A stretch of 64,000 bases of DNA from Isoperla grammatica (lineage: Eukaryota > Arthropoda > Insecta > Plecoptera > Perlodidae), in contig OX246740.1 of the NCBI GenBank assembly GCA_945910005.1, forward strand, positions 4,078,897-4,142,896. The letters are read 5' to 3'. Made by a program: the position numbers and the translations under genes. The number at the start of each line of letters is the position of its first letter. Positions within the stretch are counted from its first letter, which is position 1. Of the stretch, positions 12,171 to 23,973 are shown piece after piece. The notes below the pieces were generated by a model. The model made no database searches, was not told the origin of the DNA, and saw nothing but the letters and a program-made list of their open reading frames with translations.

Positions 12171-14264
12171 TACTTGTTATACAACAAGCACGTTCCCCAG
12201 CATAAACCACGTTGCACCAGTCTCGCGACGGAAGCTCAGAGCGTTACGGATCAGTAGATACAGTCTCCCTGTTATACAATATGCACGTCCCCCAGCATAA
12301 ACCACGTTGCACATGTCTCGCGACGGAAGCTCAGAGCGATACGGATCAGTAGATACAGTCTCCCTGTTATACAATATGCACGTCCCCCAGCATAAACCAC
12401 GTTGCACATGTCTCGCGACGGAAGCTCAGAGCGATACGGATCAGTAGATACAGTCTCCCTGTTATACAATATGCACGTCCCCCAGCATAAACCACGTTGC
12501 ACATGTCTCGCGACGGAAGCTCAGAGCGCTACGGATCAGTAGATACAGTCTCCCTGTTATACAATATGCACGTCCCCCAGCATAAACCACGTTGCACTAG
12601 TCTCGCGACGGAAGCTCAGAGCGCTACGGATCAGTAGATACAGTCTCCCTGTTATACAATATGCACGTCCCCCAGCATAAACCACGTTGCACATGTCTAG
12701 CGACGGAAGCTCAGAGCGTTACGGATCAGTAGATACAGTCTCCCTGTTATACAATATGCACGTCCCCCAGCATAAACCACGTTGCACATGTCTCGCGACG
12801 GAAGCTCAGAGCGTCACGGATCAGTAGATACAGTCTCCCTGTTATACAATATGCACGTCCCCCAGCATAAACCACGTTGCACTAGTCTCGCGACGGAAGC
12901 TCAGAGCGTTACGGATCAGTAGATACAGTCTCCCTGTTATACAATATGCACGTCCCCCAGCATAAACCACGTTGCACTAGTCTCGCGACGGAGCTCAGAG
13001 CGTTACGGATCAGTAGATACAGTCTCCCTGTTATACAATATGCACGTCCCCCAGCATAAACCACGTTGCACATGTCTCGTGATGGAAGCTCAGAGCGTTA
13101 CGGATCAGTAGATACAGTCTCCCTGTTATACAATATGCACGTCCCCCAGCATAAACCACGTTGCACATGTCTCGCGACGGAAGCTCAGAGCGTTACGGAT
13201 CAGTAGATACAGTCTCCCTGTTATACAATATGCACGTCCCCCAGCATAAACCACGTTGCACATGTCTCGCGACGGAGCTCAGAGCGTTACGGATCAGTAG
13301 ATACAGTCTCCCTGTTATACAATATGCACGTCCCCCAGCATAAACCACGTTGCACATGTCTCGCGACGGAGCTCAGAGCGTTACGGATCAGTAGATACAG
13401 TCTCCCTGTTATACAATATGCACGTCCCCCAGCATAAACCACGTTGCACATGTCTCGCGACGGAAGCTCAGAGCGCTACGGATCAGTAGATACAGTCTCT
13501 CTGTTATACAATATGCACGTCCCCCAGCATAAACCACGTTGCACTAGTCTCGCGACGGAAGCTCAGAGCGATACGGATCAGTAGATACAGTCTCCCTGTT
13601 ATACAATATGCACGTCCCCCAGCATAAACCACGTTGCACATGTCTCGCGACGGAAGCTCAGAGCGATACGGATCAGTAGATACAGTCTCCCTGTTATACA
13701 ATATGCACGTCCCCCAGCATAAACCACGTTGCACATGTCTCACGACGGAAGCTGAGAGCGTTACGGATCAGTAGATACAGTCTCCCTGTTATACAATATG
13801 CACGTCCCCCAGCATAAACCACGTTGCACATGTCTCGCGACGGAAGCTCAGAGCGATACGGATCAGTAGATACAGTCTCCCTGTTATACAATATGCACGT
13901 CCCCCAGCATAAACCACGTTGCACAAGTCTCGCGACGGAAGCTCAGAGCGCTACGGATCAGTAGATACAGTCTCCCTGTTATACAATATGCACGTCCCCC
14001 AGCATAAACCACGTTGCACATGTCTCGCGACGGAAGCTCAGAGCGCTACGGATCAGTAGATACAGTCTCCCTGTTATACAATATGCACGTCCCCCAGCAT
14101 AAACCACGTTGCACATGTCTCGCGACGGAAGCTCAGAGCGCTACGGATCAGTAGATACAGTCTCCCTGTTATACAATATGCACGTCCCCCAGCATAAACC
14201 ACGTTGCACATGTCTAGCGACGGAAGCTCAGAGCGCTACGGATCAGTAGATACAGTCTCCCTGT
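12171..14264. repeat. Minisatellite array, 95 bp unit, about 22 copies
   Basis: The unit contains ACAATATGCACGTCCCCCAG, CATAAACCACGTTGCAC, TCTCGCGACGGAAGCTCAGA and GGATCAGTAGATACAGTCTC. Identity between units is very high. Diagnostic variable sites are GAGCG(T/A/C)TACGG and GCAC(ATG/TAG)TCTCG, and three units lack one A in GACGGAGCTC. Because 95 is not a multiple of three, frames shift at every unit. The repeated reverse frames of about 76 codons are therefore artefacts. Confidence 0.97.
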
Positions 14265-14337
14265 TCACAGCGACAAAGTATTGTATCTCTTTCCGCGCTA
14301 CGAGGATCCAATATGTCATTCCCGCGCTGCTGGGTGG

Positions 14338-14696
14338 GGGAGCGAGTGGAGTGAGTGAGGGAGTGCGGACCCCGCTGGGTGCGTGAGTGCGTTAGTGCGT
14401 TAGTGCGTGTATGTGCGTGCATGAGTTGAGTGTGTGCGTACGTGAGATTGCGGACCCCGCTAGGTGCGTGAGTGCGTTAGTGCGTGAGTGTGCGTACGAG
14501 ACGGTGCGGACCCTGCTGCGTACGAGCTTGAGTGCGTTAGTGCGTGTATGTGCGTGCATGAGTGTGTGCGTGCGTGAGGGTGCGGACTTCGCTTGGTGCG
14601 TGAGTGCGTGAGTGCGTGAGGGTGCGGACTTCGCTAGGTGCGTGAGTGTGTGAGTGCGTGAGGGTGCGGACCCCGCTGGGTGCGAGCGTGAGAGAT
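14338..14696. repeat. Degenerate GTGCGTGAGTGCG repeat tract
   Basis: Irregular units built from GTGCGTGAGTGCGTTAGTGCG are punctuated about every 50-90 bp by GTGCGGACCCCGCT or GTGCGGACTTCGCT. The tract is rich in alternating purine and pyrimidine. It begins about 75 bp after the 95 bp array ends. Confidence 0.85.
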
Positions 14697-15599
14697 AGCC
14701 TGGAAAACACAAACACGCGAATCCCGCGTCTGGAATGTTCTATTGAAATTTACTGAGTTACAAATGTCTTGCTCATTGTAAAAACGATAATCGAGCCATG
14801 ATAGACAGAGCATATATTCCACAAATAAATGCTCGTTAACGCAGACGAGGGACTGTTCAGGCGATGATCACGGTTTTTACTTATTTGCGTTCAAATATTT
14901 AAAAATAATGAAACCAATGCATTTTTTATAATATTGCCAAATTGCTTTTGATTTTTAAATCTTCTAAAAACTAAAAATTTGACAAAAATAATTCTACGTA
15001 TAGATAAACGCTGTACAAGACAAGTTGGAAGTGGAAGGGCGGACAGCGAATATCGCCAGCTACGTCCAGTAAACTTGGCCGTCTGGTTGCAAACATGGAG
15101 AGTACCATGTAAAATAGAATCTAGTCAATGATGGGCACCAAAGACCCCTTATTTCATATTTGAAACTGAAAAGAAGAAAATTCCAGGAACAAATAGAAAA
15201 CTTGTTAGGAAGTGTTCTCGAAATTGGCGTATCTCGGACACTGATGTTCAGAAACTCGGGATCAAACCTTGTTACTAACGTTACTATAAGAAACAAATAC
15301 ATTATTTGAGGTACATTAATGTATAACTAGTCACCCGCTGTTATTTGTCCCTGTTTAACAATCATTATAATGTCAAAGGCAATGCTGTAGTTTATCATTT
15401 CACTTTACAGTGATCAAGAATAGATCAGCAAGGTACGACATAATTACAAATCGAATAACTGTTAAGAGTTAGAGGTAGAAGAAAATAATTGCGGATATTT
15501 TCATTTTTCTTTGAACATTTGTAATCATAATCTCAATAATGATATTAGACTACAGTAATTATCAATTTTAAATCTGAATACATTTTCCAAAATAATTAT
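14697..15599. other. AT-rich, nothing recognised
   Basis: No gene or repeat could be supported. The 80-codon reverse frame at 15060-15302 shows no known motif. Confidence 0.4.
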
Positions 15600-16480
15600 T
15601 AACCACAATTTAACTGTTACACTTTTATAATTCAGCTAATAACTATAAACGTTTCTGGACGCAAGTGACTAATATTATGTCTATGGCATCGAAGATATAA
15701 AATTCATAACTGTAAAAATCAACTAAATTTGTACAGTTATATGATCATAAAGCAAACATTTCTGAGCAAGACTATTATTTTCTCGTTAATAATGATGTGC
15801 TATATAAATAATTATAAACAATAATTCAGAAAGAATTACAACTTAGCTTTAGGGCGTAAGTACAAACCACATTTGTACAATATTACAGTTAGAAAAATCC
15901 AACACTAACTATCTAAAAGTGTTTGAGTAAAAGTGAATAAAATTTACTAACGATGATAATGAAGACCTATCAAACATATTATGCAGTATTCACAAATAAA
16001 TCACTAACACACAGTAATACATTATTATAACATGCAACTGAACAAAAGAGGTCAGAATGAACTAATTAATAATTATGTAGACATTTCTGAATAAAAGTGA
16101 ATGGTTATTACTTACTATCGATGAAAATGAATGCTATAATCATTATTTTACAATACTCAAGGGAAAATGATAACGAAGACATAATTATTACATTATTATA
16201 TACCACGCAATTAAACAATAGATGTACCCTCTATGAATGAGTTAATAACTATATAAAAGTGTCTGAGTAAAGGCGAATTATTTACTACCGATGATAACGA
16301 AGATCTATAAAAATATCAACAAATCATAACTTATTTAGATGACATGATAATATATTATTACATATCACACAAACAATAGACATACAAGAATCCGGCAATA
16401 ATCCATGTGAAGTTTCCGAATAAAAATGATGTATACAAATGATACATTATTCAGTAACAAATCAGGTACTTCGATGACAT
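15600..16480. repeat. Highly decayed tandem array, period about 150-175 bp
   Basis: Recurring blocks CTGAGTAAAAGTGAAT, TTACTAACGATGATAATGAAG, TACATTATTATA and CAATAGA appear in the same order, with unit starts near 15915, 16082, 16257 and 16405. Probable earlier remnants lie near 15650 and 15759. Identity is only about 60-70%, so the array is old. Confidence 0.6.
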
Positions 16481-16499
16481 GGTTATGCATGCTATTATA

Positions 16500-16870
16500 A
16501 GAAGGTATGTGAGTCCTACCTTGTGTGCATGTGGTGCTGATAGTGGTTTGAGTTGCTGAGCGCTGTTGCAGCCTGCTGGCTAGCCCTCCACTATCCCACT
16601 GTGAGAGAGCCGAGCGCAACCCCAGCCACCCTAGACCAGACCCTCCTGAGCATGCCCAGAATACGGGACCACCTGTAGAGGGAACTCCTTCGCTCCCTTC
16701 CTACACAGGTCAAAATATTATGCATATACGCCAACTCAACGCGGCGAAACAGACATTCGATATTCTATCAAGTAGCCCGGGCAAACCTCCTAGGCAGTTT
16801 ACTCACCATATCAACTAGCATGCGTGACGCATGACGCATGGATGCGTTAGCGTGATGAGAGGAGCGCGGA
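16500..16870. other. GC-rich island
   Basis: The base composition rises sharply above the flanking AT-rich DNA. On the minus strand a frame rich in Gly, Ser, Leu and Gln runs to a donor-like CAAG|GTAGGA near 16520. Plus-strand ends ACCTGTAGAGGGA and TCCTACACAGGT are partly mirrored. It could be a promoter or first exon, or just a repeat. No protein was recognised. Confidence 0.3.
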
Positions 16871-16896
16871 CAACGCAGTTTGTTAACGGAACCGAC

Positions 16897-17728
16897 TTAT
16901 ATAAATAATAGATAAATTATGTGGCGGCATTGGGCATTACAATTGACGCATAGTAATGAATGTATTAAAAATTCGGGGTTTGATCCCCAGTTGAGGTAAT
17001 TATTTTTATGCACTAGAGAATATTCATATTTACTTTGGTAAATAATAGATAAATTATGTGGCGGCATTGGGCATTACAATTGACGCATAGTAATGAATGT
17101 ATTAAAAGTTCGGGGTTTGATCCCCAGTTGAGGTAATTATTTTTATGCACTAGAGAATATTCATATTTACTTAGGTAAATAATAGATAAATTATGTGGCG
17201 GCATCATTGGGCATTACAATTGACGCATAGCAATGAATGTATTAAAAGTTCGGGGTTTGATCCCCAGTTGAGGTTAAGATTTTTATGCACTAGAGAATAT
17301 TCATATTTACTTAGGTAAATAATAGATAAATTATGTGGCGGCATCATTGGGCATTACAATTGACGCATAGTAATGAATGTATGAAAAGTTCGGGGTTTGA
17401 TCCCCAGTTAAGGTAATTATTTTTATGCACTAGAGAATATTCATATTTACTTAGGTAAAAAATAGATAAATTATGTGGTGGCATCATTGGGCATTACAAT
17501 TGACGCATAGTAATGAATGTATTAAAAGTTCGGGGTTTGATCCCCAGTTGAGGTAATTATTTTTATGCACTAGAGAATATTCATATTTACTTAGGTAAAT
17601 AATAGATAAATTATGTGGCGGCATAATTGGGCATTACAATTGACGCATAGTAATGAATGTATTAAAAGTTCGGAGTTTGATCCCCAGTTGAGGTTAAGAT
17701 TTGAATGCACTAGAGAAAATTCATATTT
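16897..17728. repeat. Tandem array, 137/140 bp unit, six copies, Pol III-like boxes
   Basis: Units (anchor GATAAATTAT) start at 16911, 17048, 17185, 17325, 17465 and 17605. The first two steps are 137 bp and the later ones 140 bp, owing to an added CAT in GCGGCATCATTGG. Every unit carries TGGCGGCATTGG (A-box-like) and GGTTTGATCC (B-box-like), 55-58 bp apart start to start and followed by CCAG. It may be an amplified tRNA-derived segment. Promoter activity is inference. Confidence 0.95.
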
Positions 17729-17850
17729 GTTTCTATGTTAATAAATTGTTTTGTTTTGAATGCAAACATACTTAATGTTTCTATTTTATCCCCCAGTGCA
17801 GATCAGTTCTTGTAACTGCATGGGTAGAATATAATGTCATGATTATATGT

Positions 17851-18029
17851 GGTGTTTTACGTCCAATATTTTTGCAACGAGGCTAATCGAGACGATGAGT
17901 GTGTGATTATGAGAATGAAAAAACGCCATATGACATCCATGCCCATTGCCCAAATTCGAGCCTGGAACGCAGAGACTGCGGTTTATTAGACCAACGCCTA
18001 ATCGACCTCGGCCAACTGCACCGGCTAGG
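17851..18029 (-). mobile_element. tRNA-Ser-like SINE
   Basis: Read on the minus strand, the head GCAGTTGGCCGAGGTCGATT, then AGGCGTTGGTCTAATAAACC, resembles a tRNA-Ser D arm and anticodon stem. CCAGGCTCGAATTTGG fills the B-box position. A body follows and ends GGACGTAAAACACC. The block AACGAGGCTAATCGAGA inside the body recurs at 52496, so the element is dispersed. It is not a functional tRNA because the acceptor stem is lost and the B box is altered. Confidence 0.7.
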
Positions 18030-18110
18030 TACAATATAGATTATTTTTTTGAATAACTACAGTAAAAATATGATGAAAGTTACACATAACTTATAATAAT
18101 AGTTGTTTTC

Positions 18111-18225
18111 GTAGCGAACCTGCTCAGGAACAATTCATACCACCCTTTAGGTGAGTAACTAGGTTGTTGGTATTTGAAATAGTTTGGAAGGAATGCCCGA
18201 GGGCTCTTAGTATAAACACATAACT
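18111..18225. repeat. Dispersed repeat shared with 48215-48325
   Basis: It shares blocks in order with the loop of the long inverted repeat: GCTCAGGAACAATTCAT / GGCTCATGATTCT, AGGTG, TAACTAGG, GGTATTT, TGGAAAGGAATG-like, GAGGGCT and TTAGTAT. It is a fragment of an uncharacterised interspersed element. Confidence 0.5.
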
Positions 18226-18514
18226 AATGCGAAAAATAAACGTGGAATCAGAATTAACATCAATATTACCATATAACGCAAACATGAAGAATGTACTAAT
18301 TTTGAGCCACCTGTTTATTTCCCATGAGCATATTTAAAAAATATTTGGTTCTAGTATGATAATAATGCTTCAACGTACATGAACACCACGTAGAAATAAT
18401 TATTTTTATGTAGAAACCAAATTACAATAAATAAAGGGAATGTAGTTAATTTTCTGGAGATATCGGCAACATTGAATAGCCCACCCTACACCACATCAAT
18501 AGTAATATTTTTAT

Positions 18515-18872
18515 AAATAAAATAAAAAATAAAATAAACTCGCAATAAGAGTCTACCCACTCAGTAACGAAACTGATTTTCAGTAGGCGACTTTAATTTA
18601 AAGCGACTAAACCGTCCCTGTAAGCGCAGAACATCATCGACGAGTGAGCGATAACCAATGAAAGATCTATATTTCAAATACGAAACATATGAATCAGTGA
18701 TTGGACAGCGCGAACACCTGCGGACAAATGTCAGAATTAACAGGAACGATTCACAACAACGATATTTTTAATGCTTTATTGTTAGGACGGCTCCAAAGTC
18801 ACTGTTTACTTATTCCTAAAGCAAAAAGTAATGGAACTGAATCCTTAATAGAAGTTAAAAAAACTTTTTCCT
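18515..18872. repeat. Dispersed repeat, copy 2 (pairs with 11559-11905)
   Basis: It has the same ordered blocks as copy 1, including GGACGGCTCCAAAGTCAC near the right end. It differs in that a tRNA-like segment follows directly (18873-18943). Read on the minus strand this gives tRNA head then body, the order expected of a SINE. Confidence 0.7.
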
Positions 18873-18943
18873 GAACCGGGATTTGAACCCGGGACCTTCT
18901 GCATTGGATGCTAACCACTGGACCAACGAGCCACCTGTATTAA
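18873..18943 (-). mobile_element. tRNA-derived head (SINE)
   Basis: The minus strand has A-box-like TGGCTCGTTGGTCCAG and a B box in GGTTCAAATCCCGG, about 45 bp apart, as in a tRNA. The anticodon arm (GCATCCAATGCAGAAGG) does not fold cleanly, so this is a tRNA-derived retroposon segment rather than a tRNA gene. A relative with the same TGGCTCGTTGGTCCAGTGG head is at 46968-47025. Confidence 0.65.
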
Positions 18944-19560
18944 TCATTGTTGCGACAAGGCACGGAAAAAAGGGGTGGGTTACCGTCCTGGTGTCTCGAG
19001 AACGGAATAAGACAGGGATGAGGACTGGACCAATATTACGGTCTTACCTTGATGTTCCAGCGTTGTTCTGCCAGGTCTCCAGTGGCCGTGGATGCAGGGA
19101 TGGCCTTGGGACGTGAGGCGTTCAAGATTGATTTTGACGCAAATAAAAATACAGAAAAACTCGTACGCACAGTTATTTAATTAAATCACTCGATACAAGT
19201 TAAGATATATGACATAGTTAATAAGACGAAAATAACACATATGATCGGTGTTACTTTGGAAAACGCCCACTGTAGATAGTAGATGAGTGACGAAGCTGCT
19301 CTATGAACGTTGGATTGAAAGACAGCGTTTGTCTGTGGTCTGTGTTAACGGAAGGTAGACAGTAAATCGGGAGATGGGGAGGGGGGTAGGAGTGAGTGGA
19401 GCACGGTAGGGGAACCGGAAAATGATACAAATAACTGTCGCGAAAATCATGGTGCTAAATTTATAGATATAAATAAAAAAATACATACTGTCAATAATAA
19501 TAAAAATAAATTAGTAGTCCCCGGCCAGTTTTACCAAACTATTAATATATATATAATATA

Positions 19561-19685
19561 TTTGCTAGGAACAAACATGGCGACTACCATGCATTTTTAA
19601 TGTAATTTTTTTTGACACCATGGTCACCAAATCGATATTATTAAATCGGAGTCTAATGAAGTAGGTGGATTCGGACCCTATAGTT
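19561..19685. repeat. Dispersed repeat shared with 29847-29965
   Basis: Shared blocks are AAACATGGCGACT, TTTTTAATGTAAT, ACCATGG(T/C)(C/T)ACCAAA, ATTA(T/C)TAAAT and GAGT/GCGTAA. A weaker third copy may lie at 44925-44985. It is an uncharacterised interspersed repeat. Confidence 0.6.
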
Positions 19686-19699
19686 AGTAACATCAATGA

Positions 19700-21198
19700 T
19701 AGGCAAAATGCTGCTCCTTGATTCGCACTTAATCCTCATTTCTACTCTTTATTTACATTTTAACGGCTCTTTTCCAACTTAAACGTTTGTCTTTGTAGTA
19801 AGTCCAATTTCCTTCGATACCTAACTATATTTTCATACTTAAACATAAAACAGAGATGTGTACATCAATTGTGTATTGCGATAGTTTAGTCTCAACAATA
19901 TATTCTATGCTTCTACCTCTAGTTTTTTACCCAAGTATAACAGGTGTTTTCACTTCATTCAGCCATGTAAATAGACACGATCAGTTTTGTAGAGCTACAA
20001 CACATTTCTTCCACTGCAGTTCTAAGCAACCCATTTGTTTTATAATTGCACTATTTTAGTAGCTTATTATTAGTTTATTTGCAACGGTTACACAGCTATC
20101 TGTGGCTCGAAATAACTCAAAATTAAAAAATTAATCCAAATATAAATATATAAGGTATGTATTTGAGATCTTAGATTTTGTTGGTTGCAAAATGTATTGT
20201 TGTGGTTTTTTTATTTGTTTTTGTATGTCTTGAAAGAGACTACTCTACAGTCGTCGAAAAGTTTACAATTATTTTATGAAAATAAACGTTGGATTGGTTT
20301 TACCGTTAAAATGTTTTCGTATTATGTGTATATATCATAAAATAAGTTATATCCACGAAAACCGATGCCACAACATATATATAATATGATGGGATCCTTA
20401 AGTGGGTGTTTTTTACGCGAGTGGTCAACGAGTTGTGCTGTTCCACTTACTCAACACTGCTCAACGTTTCGGAAAATTACTTTTTTCCGTCACCAGATTC
20501 TTTCCTTCTATGTGTGTTTGCGATGCCCCTGCGTTCACCAGGCTGTATTTGATTACATATATATTAGGCCTATATGGACTATGAAAATTTACGTCAGTAT
20601 ATTATATTGACGATTGACTTACTTTTTCTGGTCCATTTGTATGCATTATATTATTTTATGGTCACAACCACGTTTACATAATAAATACATTTATTTACAA
20701 ACGTTTCGAGGAGATTTCACTACACTTTTCATTTTCAAGAGACAGTTATTCAAAGACAAAAAGAAACGACAACATAGAAAAAAACTGAATTCTTCACTAT
20801 GACTGAGTTCATGGTATACACGATTATTGTGAAGAATTCTCTTAGAGGCAGTGTTTGTTATTCTTTTAGTTTTTACTAGTTTTTTTTTGTCATGCTTGTT
20901 TTGTTTTTTTTAATTTTTAATTTGGCCCTTGCGATCGAGAAGTGTAGTCCCCTCTAAACGTCGGTAAATAAATAATATTTATAATATAAACGTGGTTATG
21001 AGCTTAGAATAATCTGTTGGACTTCAAGCTTCGTCAATTCACAGCCACATTAAAAATGTTTGACGTGGCTCAGCTCAGACGGAACATCGGTGGGAAGAAA
21101 GTCTCGTGGTTTTTTCATTATATTTCCACGGTTGGCCCCAAAACCATTTATAACAATGCTCTTGTCATACATTATTGAGCTATCGGTCGAAGGAATAA
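19700..21198. other. Gene-free stretch
   Basis: Two overlapping frames of 60-81 codons at 20365-20610 cannot both be real and match no family I know. Nothing else is supportable. Confidence 0.4.
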
Positions 21199-21345
21199 GG
21201 TTGGAATTCATAGTCGGCCCCTACACCTAGGGGCGCCCATTGTTACCAAGGTAACAATTGTTTGCATGTTATTTCCCATAAACAAAACAAATCCATAGCA
21301 ACAATGGGTGCCCCTAGGTGTAGGGGCCGACTATGAATTCCAACC
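21199..21345. mobile_element. Near-perfect palindromic MITE, 147 bp
   Basis: The 46 bp terminal arms (start GGTTGGAATTCATAGTCGGC, end GCCGACTATGAATTCCAACC) differ at a single position by eye. A loop of about 55 bp contains TTACCAAGGTAACAA. Such arm identity implies a young insertion or ongoing arm homogenisation. No target duplication was obvious at the borders. Confidence 0.8.
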
Positions 21346-21399
21346 ATGTGTTATCATATGTTGTGATTGTTGCCGCCATTATGCATCAGTACTTGGAGC

Positions 21400-21435
21400 A
21401 AGGGGGTTTGGGTTCGATCCCCCGTCGGCACACAT
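21400..21435 (+). mobile_element. B-box/T-arm-like tRNA remnant
   Basis: GGTTCGATCC at 21411-21420 sits in a GGGTTTGG...CCCCCGTCGGCAC context resembling the T arm and 3' end of a tRNA. No convincing A box lies upstream, so it is probably a truncated SINE or tRNA pseudogene. Confidence 0.4.
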
Positions 21436-21439
21436 TTTA

Positions 21440-22939
21440 CAATTGCTGTCAATCGACTATAATGAATGCTTTGCAAAACCGATATTATTTATATTATCTG
21501 TATTTACGGTGATTAAGTAAACAAATACATCTAACACGAAAAGGTAAAACAATATATGTTATATTTTATCAAGTTTCCCCTAATGAGTCAAGGAATTATC
21601 TCGGTGTAGAAATTAAGTGTATCCATCTAAGAGTTTCTAGAAGATTACACTTCCGGGTTTCTTAGCAAAAAACGAATTAAAATAGTACAAAGTAAAACAA
21701 TAATGTGACTAAAAGTTAACAAAAGCACTTCGTATAAATGCAGGTTAATGAGAAATGTAATATTCCAGAAACGTTTGATTTAAATTTTATTTATTTTTAA
21801 AATATCATAATTATACGTGACCTGATTATCATAGGAACAACCGGCTACCTCAGGCGACAATAATCTTAAGACTTAAAAGAGCTACATTTCAAGTTGTAGT
21901 AGTAGAAAACCGTTTTCTTCCACTTTTTTAATTTTGCTGAATCTCCAAATGGTTACCTAATGGTTTAGCCTGAAAAAAACTTCACAATCTCATAAACATG
22001 AATTTCACTCATAAAAATATACTCTTTTCATAACATTTTTAGTTCAACATTTCAAAGTTCCCATAGAATGTTGTGACGTAAATGTAATGTTAGTGTTCTT
22101 ACGACAACCATTTCATGTAAGATAATATATAAGGTAAGTCAAGAGTGAAGTTTAATAAAACAAACAATATATAAAACAAACACTATTGTATTTTGTATTT
22201 TACATCTCCATGATTATCATACTTAAATGAGCGGTTTCAAAGTACATTTCCAAAGTGTATTTCCAATATCGTTAAAACATCAATTCCTAGCAATTAACTT
22301 AATTATTAACGTGATACCAAATATGTATCATAATTTCAATGAAATCCAGAAAATAATAGTTTTAAAATGGGTTTGGTCAACAGATTGGCAAACCTCACAA
22401 TTTTTAGTCACGAAGAAAAATAGGTTGTACTTAAAACTAAATAGAAATTAAACGATGTACTTTATAAATATATATACAAATATTCCAGTTACATAAATAT
22501 TGAACAGCTTGACTTTCTATTTTACTAACACTTTCCTATTGTATCATTATAACAATACATGTAAGCATAGATTCTCAGCCTTACAATATCAGCAAACGTG
22601 TAAGGGTACCTTGAATTTGACGTAAAACTTAAACTTTAGAATAATACACAACCTGGGAAATTATCAGCTTTGTACTTTATTTCAATCAACATATTTCTAA
22701 ACTAAACAGATTCATGTCCAATCCATTACTGTTTAGTATATTATCAATATTTTTTCCAAACCATTAGTTAATAGATAATATAATAGATATATATTTTATT
22801 TCTTCTCTGCAATTGTAGTATGATGTGGTTCCAGCATTTGTTCACTTCACGGTTAAAATTTGTAGTAGCGTACCTGCGTAATATTTGGGCTGTGCGAATC
22901 TCTTTGTTCAACTCTGTAATTGCTCAGCTGCATTACTGG
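21440..22939. other. Gene-free AT-rich stretch
   Basis: No gene or repeat was recognised. Confidence 0.4.
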
Positions 22940-23140
22940 ACTGTACCAAGTTGATGGTTGAAAACCTGTCTAGACTGTACATAGTTGATGGTTGCACACC
23001 TGTCTGACAGGACTGTACCTTATTGATGGTCTGACAGGACTGTACCTAGTTGATGGTTGCACACCTGTCTGACAGGACTGTACCTAGTTCATGGTTGCAC
23101 ACCTGTCTGACAGAACTGTACTCTTTCACGGTTGTGCATG
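22940..23140. repeat. Short minisatellite, 38 bp unit, about six copies
   Basis: Units begin with ACTGTACC at 22940, 22974, 23012, 23039, 23077 and 23115 and contain GTTGATGGTTGCACACC and TGTCTGACAGG. Spacings of 34, 38, 27, 38 and 38 show internal deletions. Confidence 0.85.
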
Positions 23141-23793
23141 GGATGAGGGATTAAAGTCGAATATTGTTGTACTTGAGTCGTTCCTAACAAGCAGGAAACT
23201 ATTGATCAGGCAGTGGATTAAACTTTCAAACTTTGTCTACCCATCCAACAACAAGAACCCCTAAACGCAAATGTATTTGGCCAGTTTGATTAAAAGTAAG
23301 GTTTATACATCGAACCAAGGAAAAGTTTTATGTGCGTCATTGGTTTGGATTCCTAAGCTGACAAGTAGGACTGACTGTGAATACAATACAAAACATAAAA
23401 AAGAGACTAAATAAAAAGCCGCTTGTAGGCGTATTTTTCTAGTGTTATCGTTTGTCTGAAAGACACTCCGTACTTCGATATAAAATGTATTTCACTAATG
23501 GCACTCATAATAGAGCTTTCACACTCTGGTGGCAGCAAAATGAACTTTAAAAGTAATACTTAGCTGTCAATAGAGTTGAATGTTTGAATGGTTTAGCTTA
23601 GCAGTGTTATCTTTTGACAGCTTGAGTGACATTACAATGGATTAAGTTTTATTTATCTTTTTGACACCACATTAACTAATTTGGGGATTATCAACCCTTC
23701 AGATGTAGGGAATAATATATTGAAATATTGCATTTAATAGAACTTTTATTAAAAATATCGGTCTCTGCAGCCAAACCTGTTGCTAAATCGACA
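23141..23793. other. Gene-free stretch
   Basis: Nothing supportable was seen. Confidence 0.4.

Positions 23794-23973
<180 letters not shown>

Noticed and set aside
12171..14264. CRISPR-like array
   Set aside because: Units are contiguous with no unique spacers, 95 bp long, and lie in animal-type DNA with no cas genes.
20365..20610. Overlapping 60- and 81-codon frames
   Set aside because: Two frames compete over the same DNA and neither shows a domain or repeat relation.
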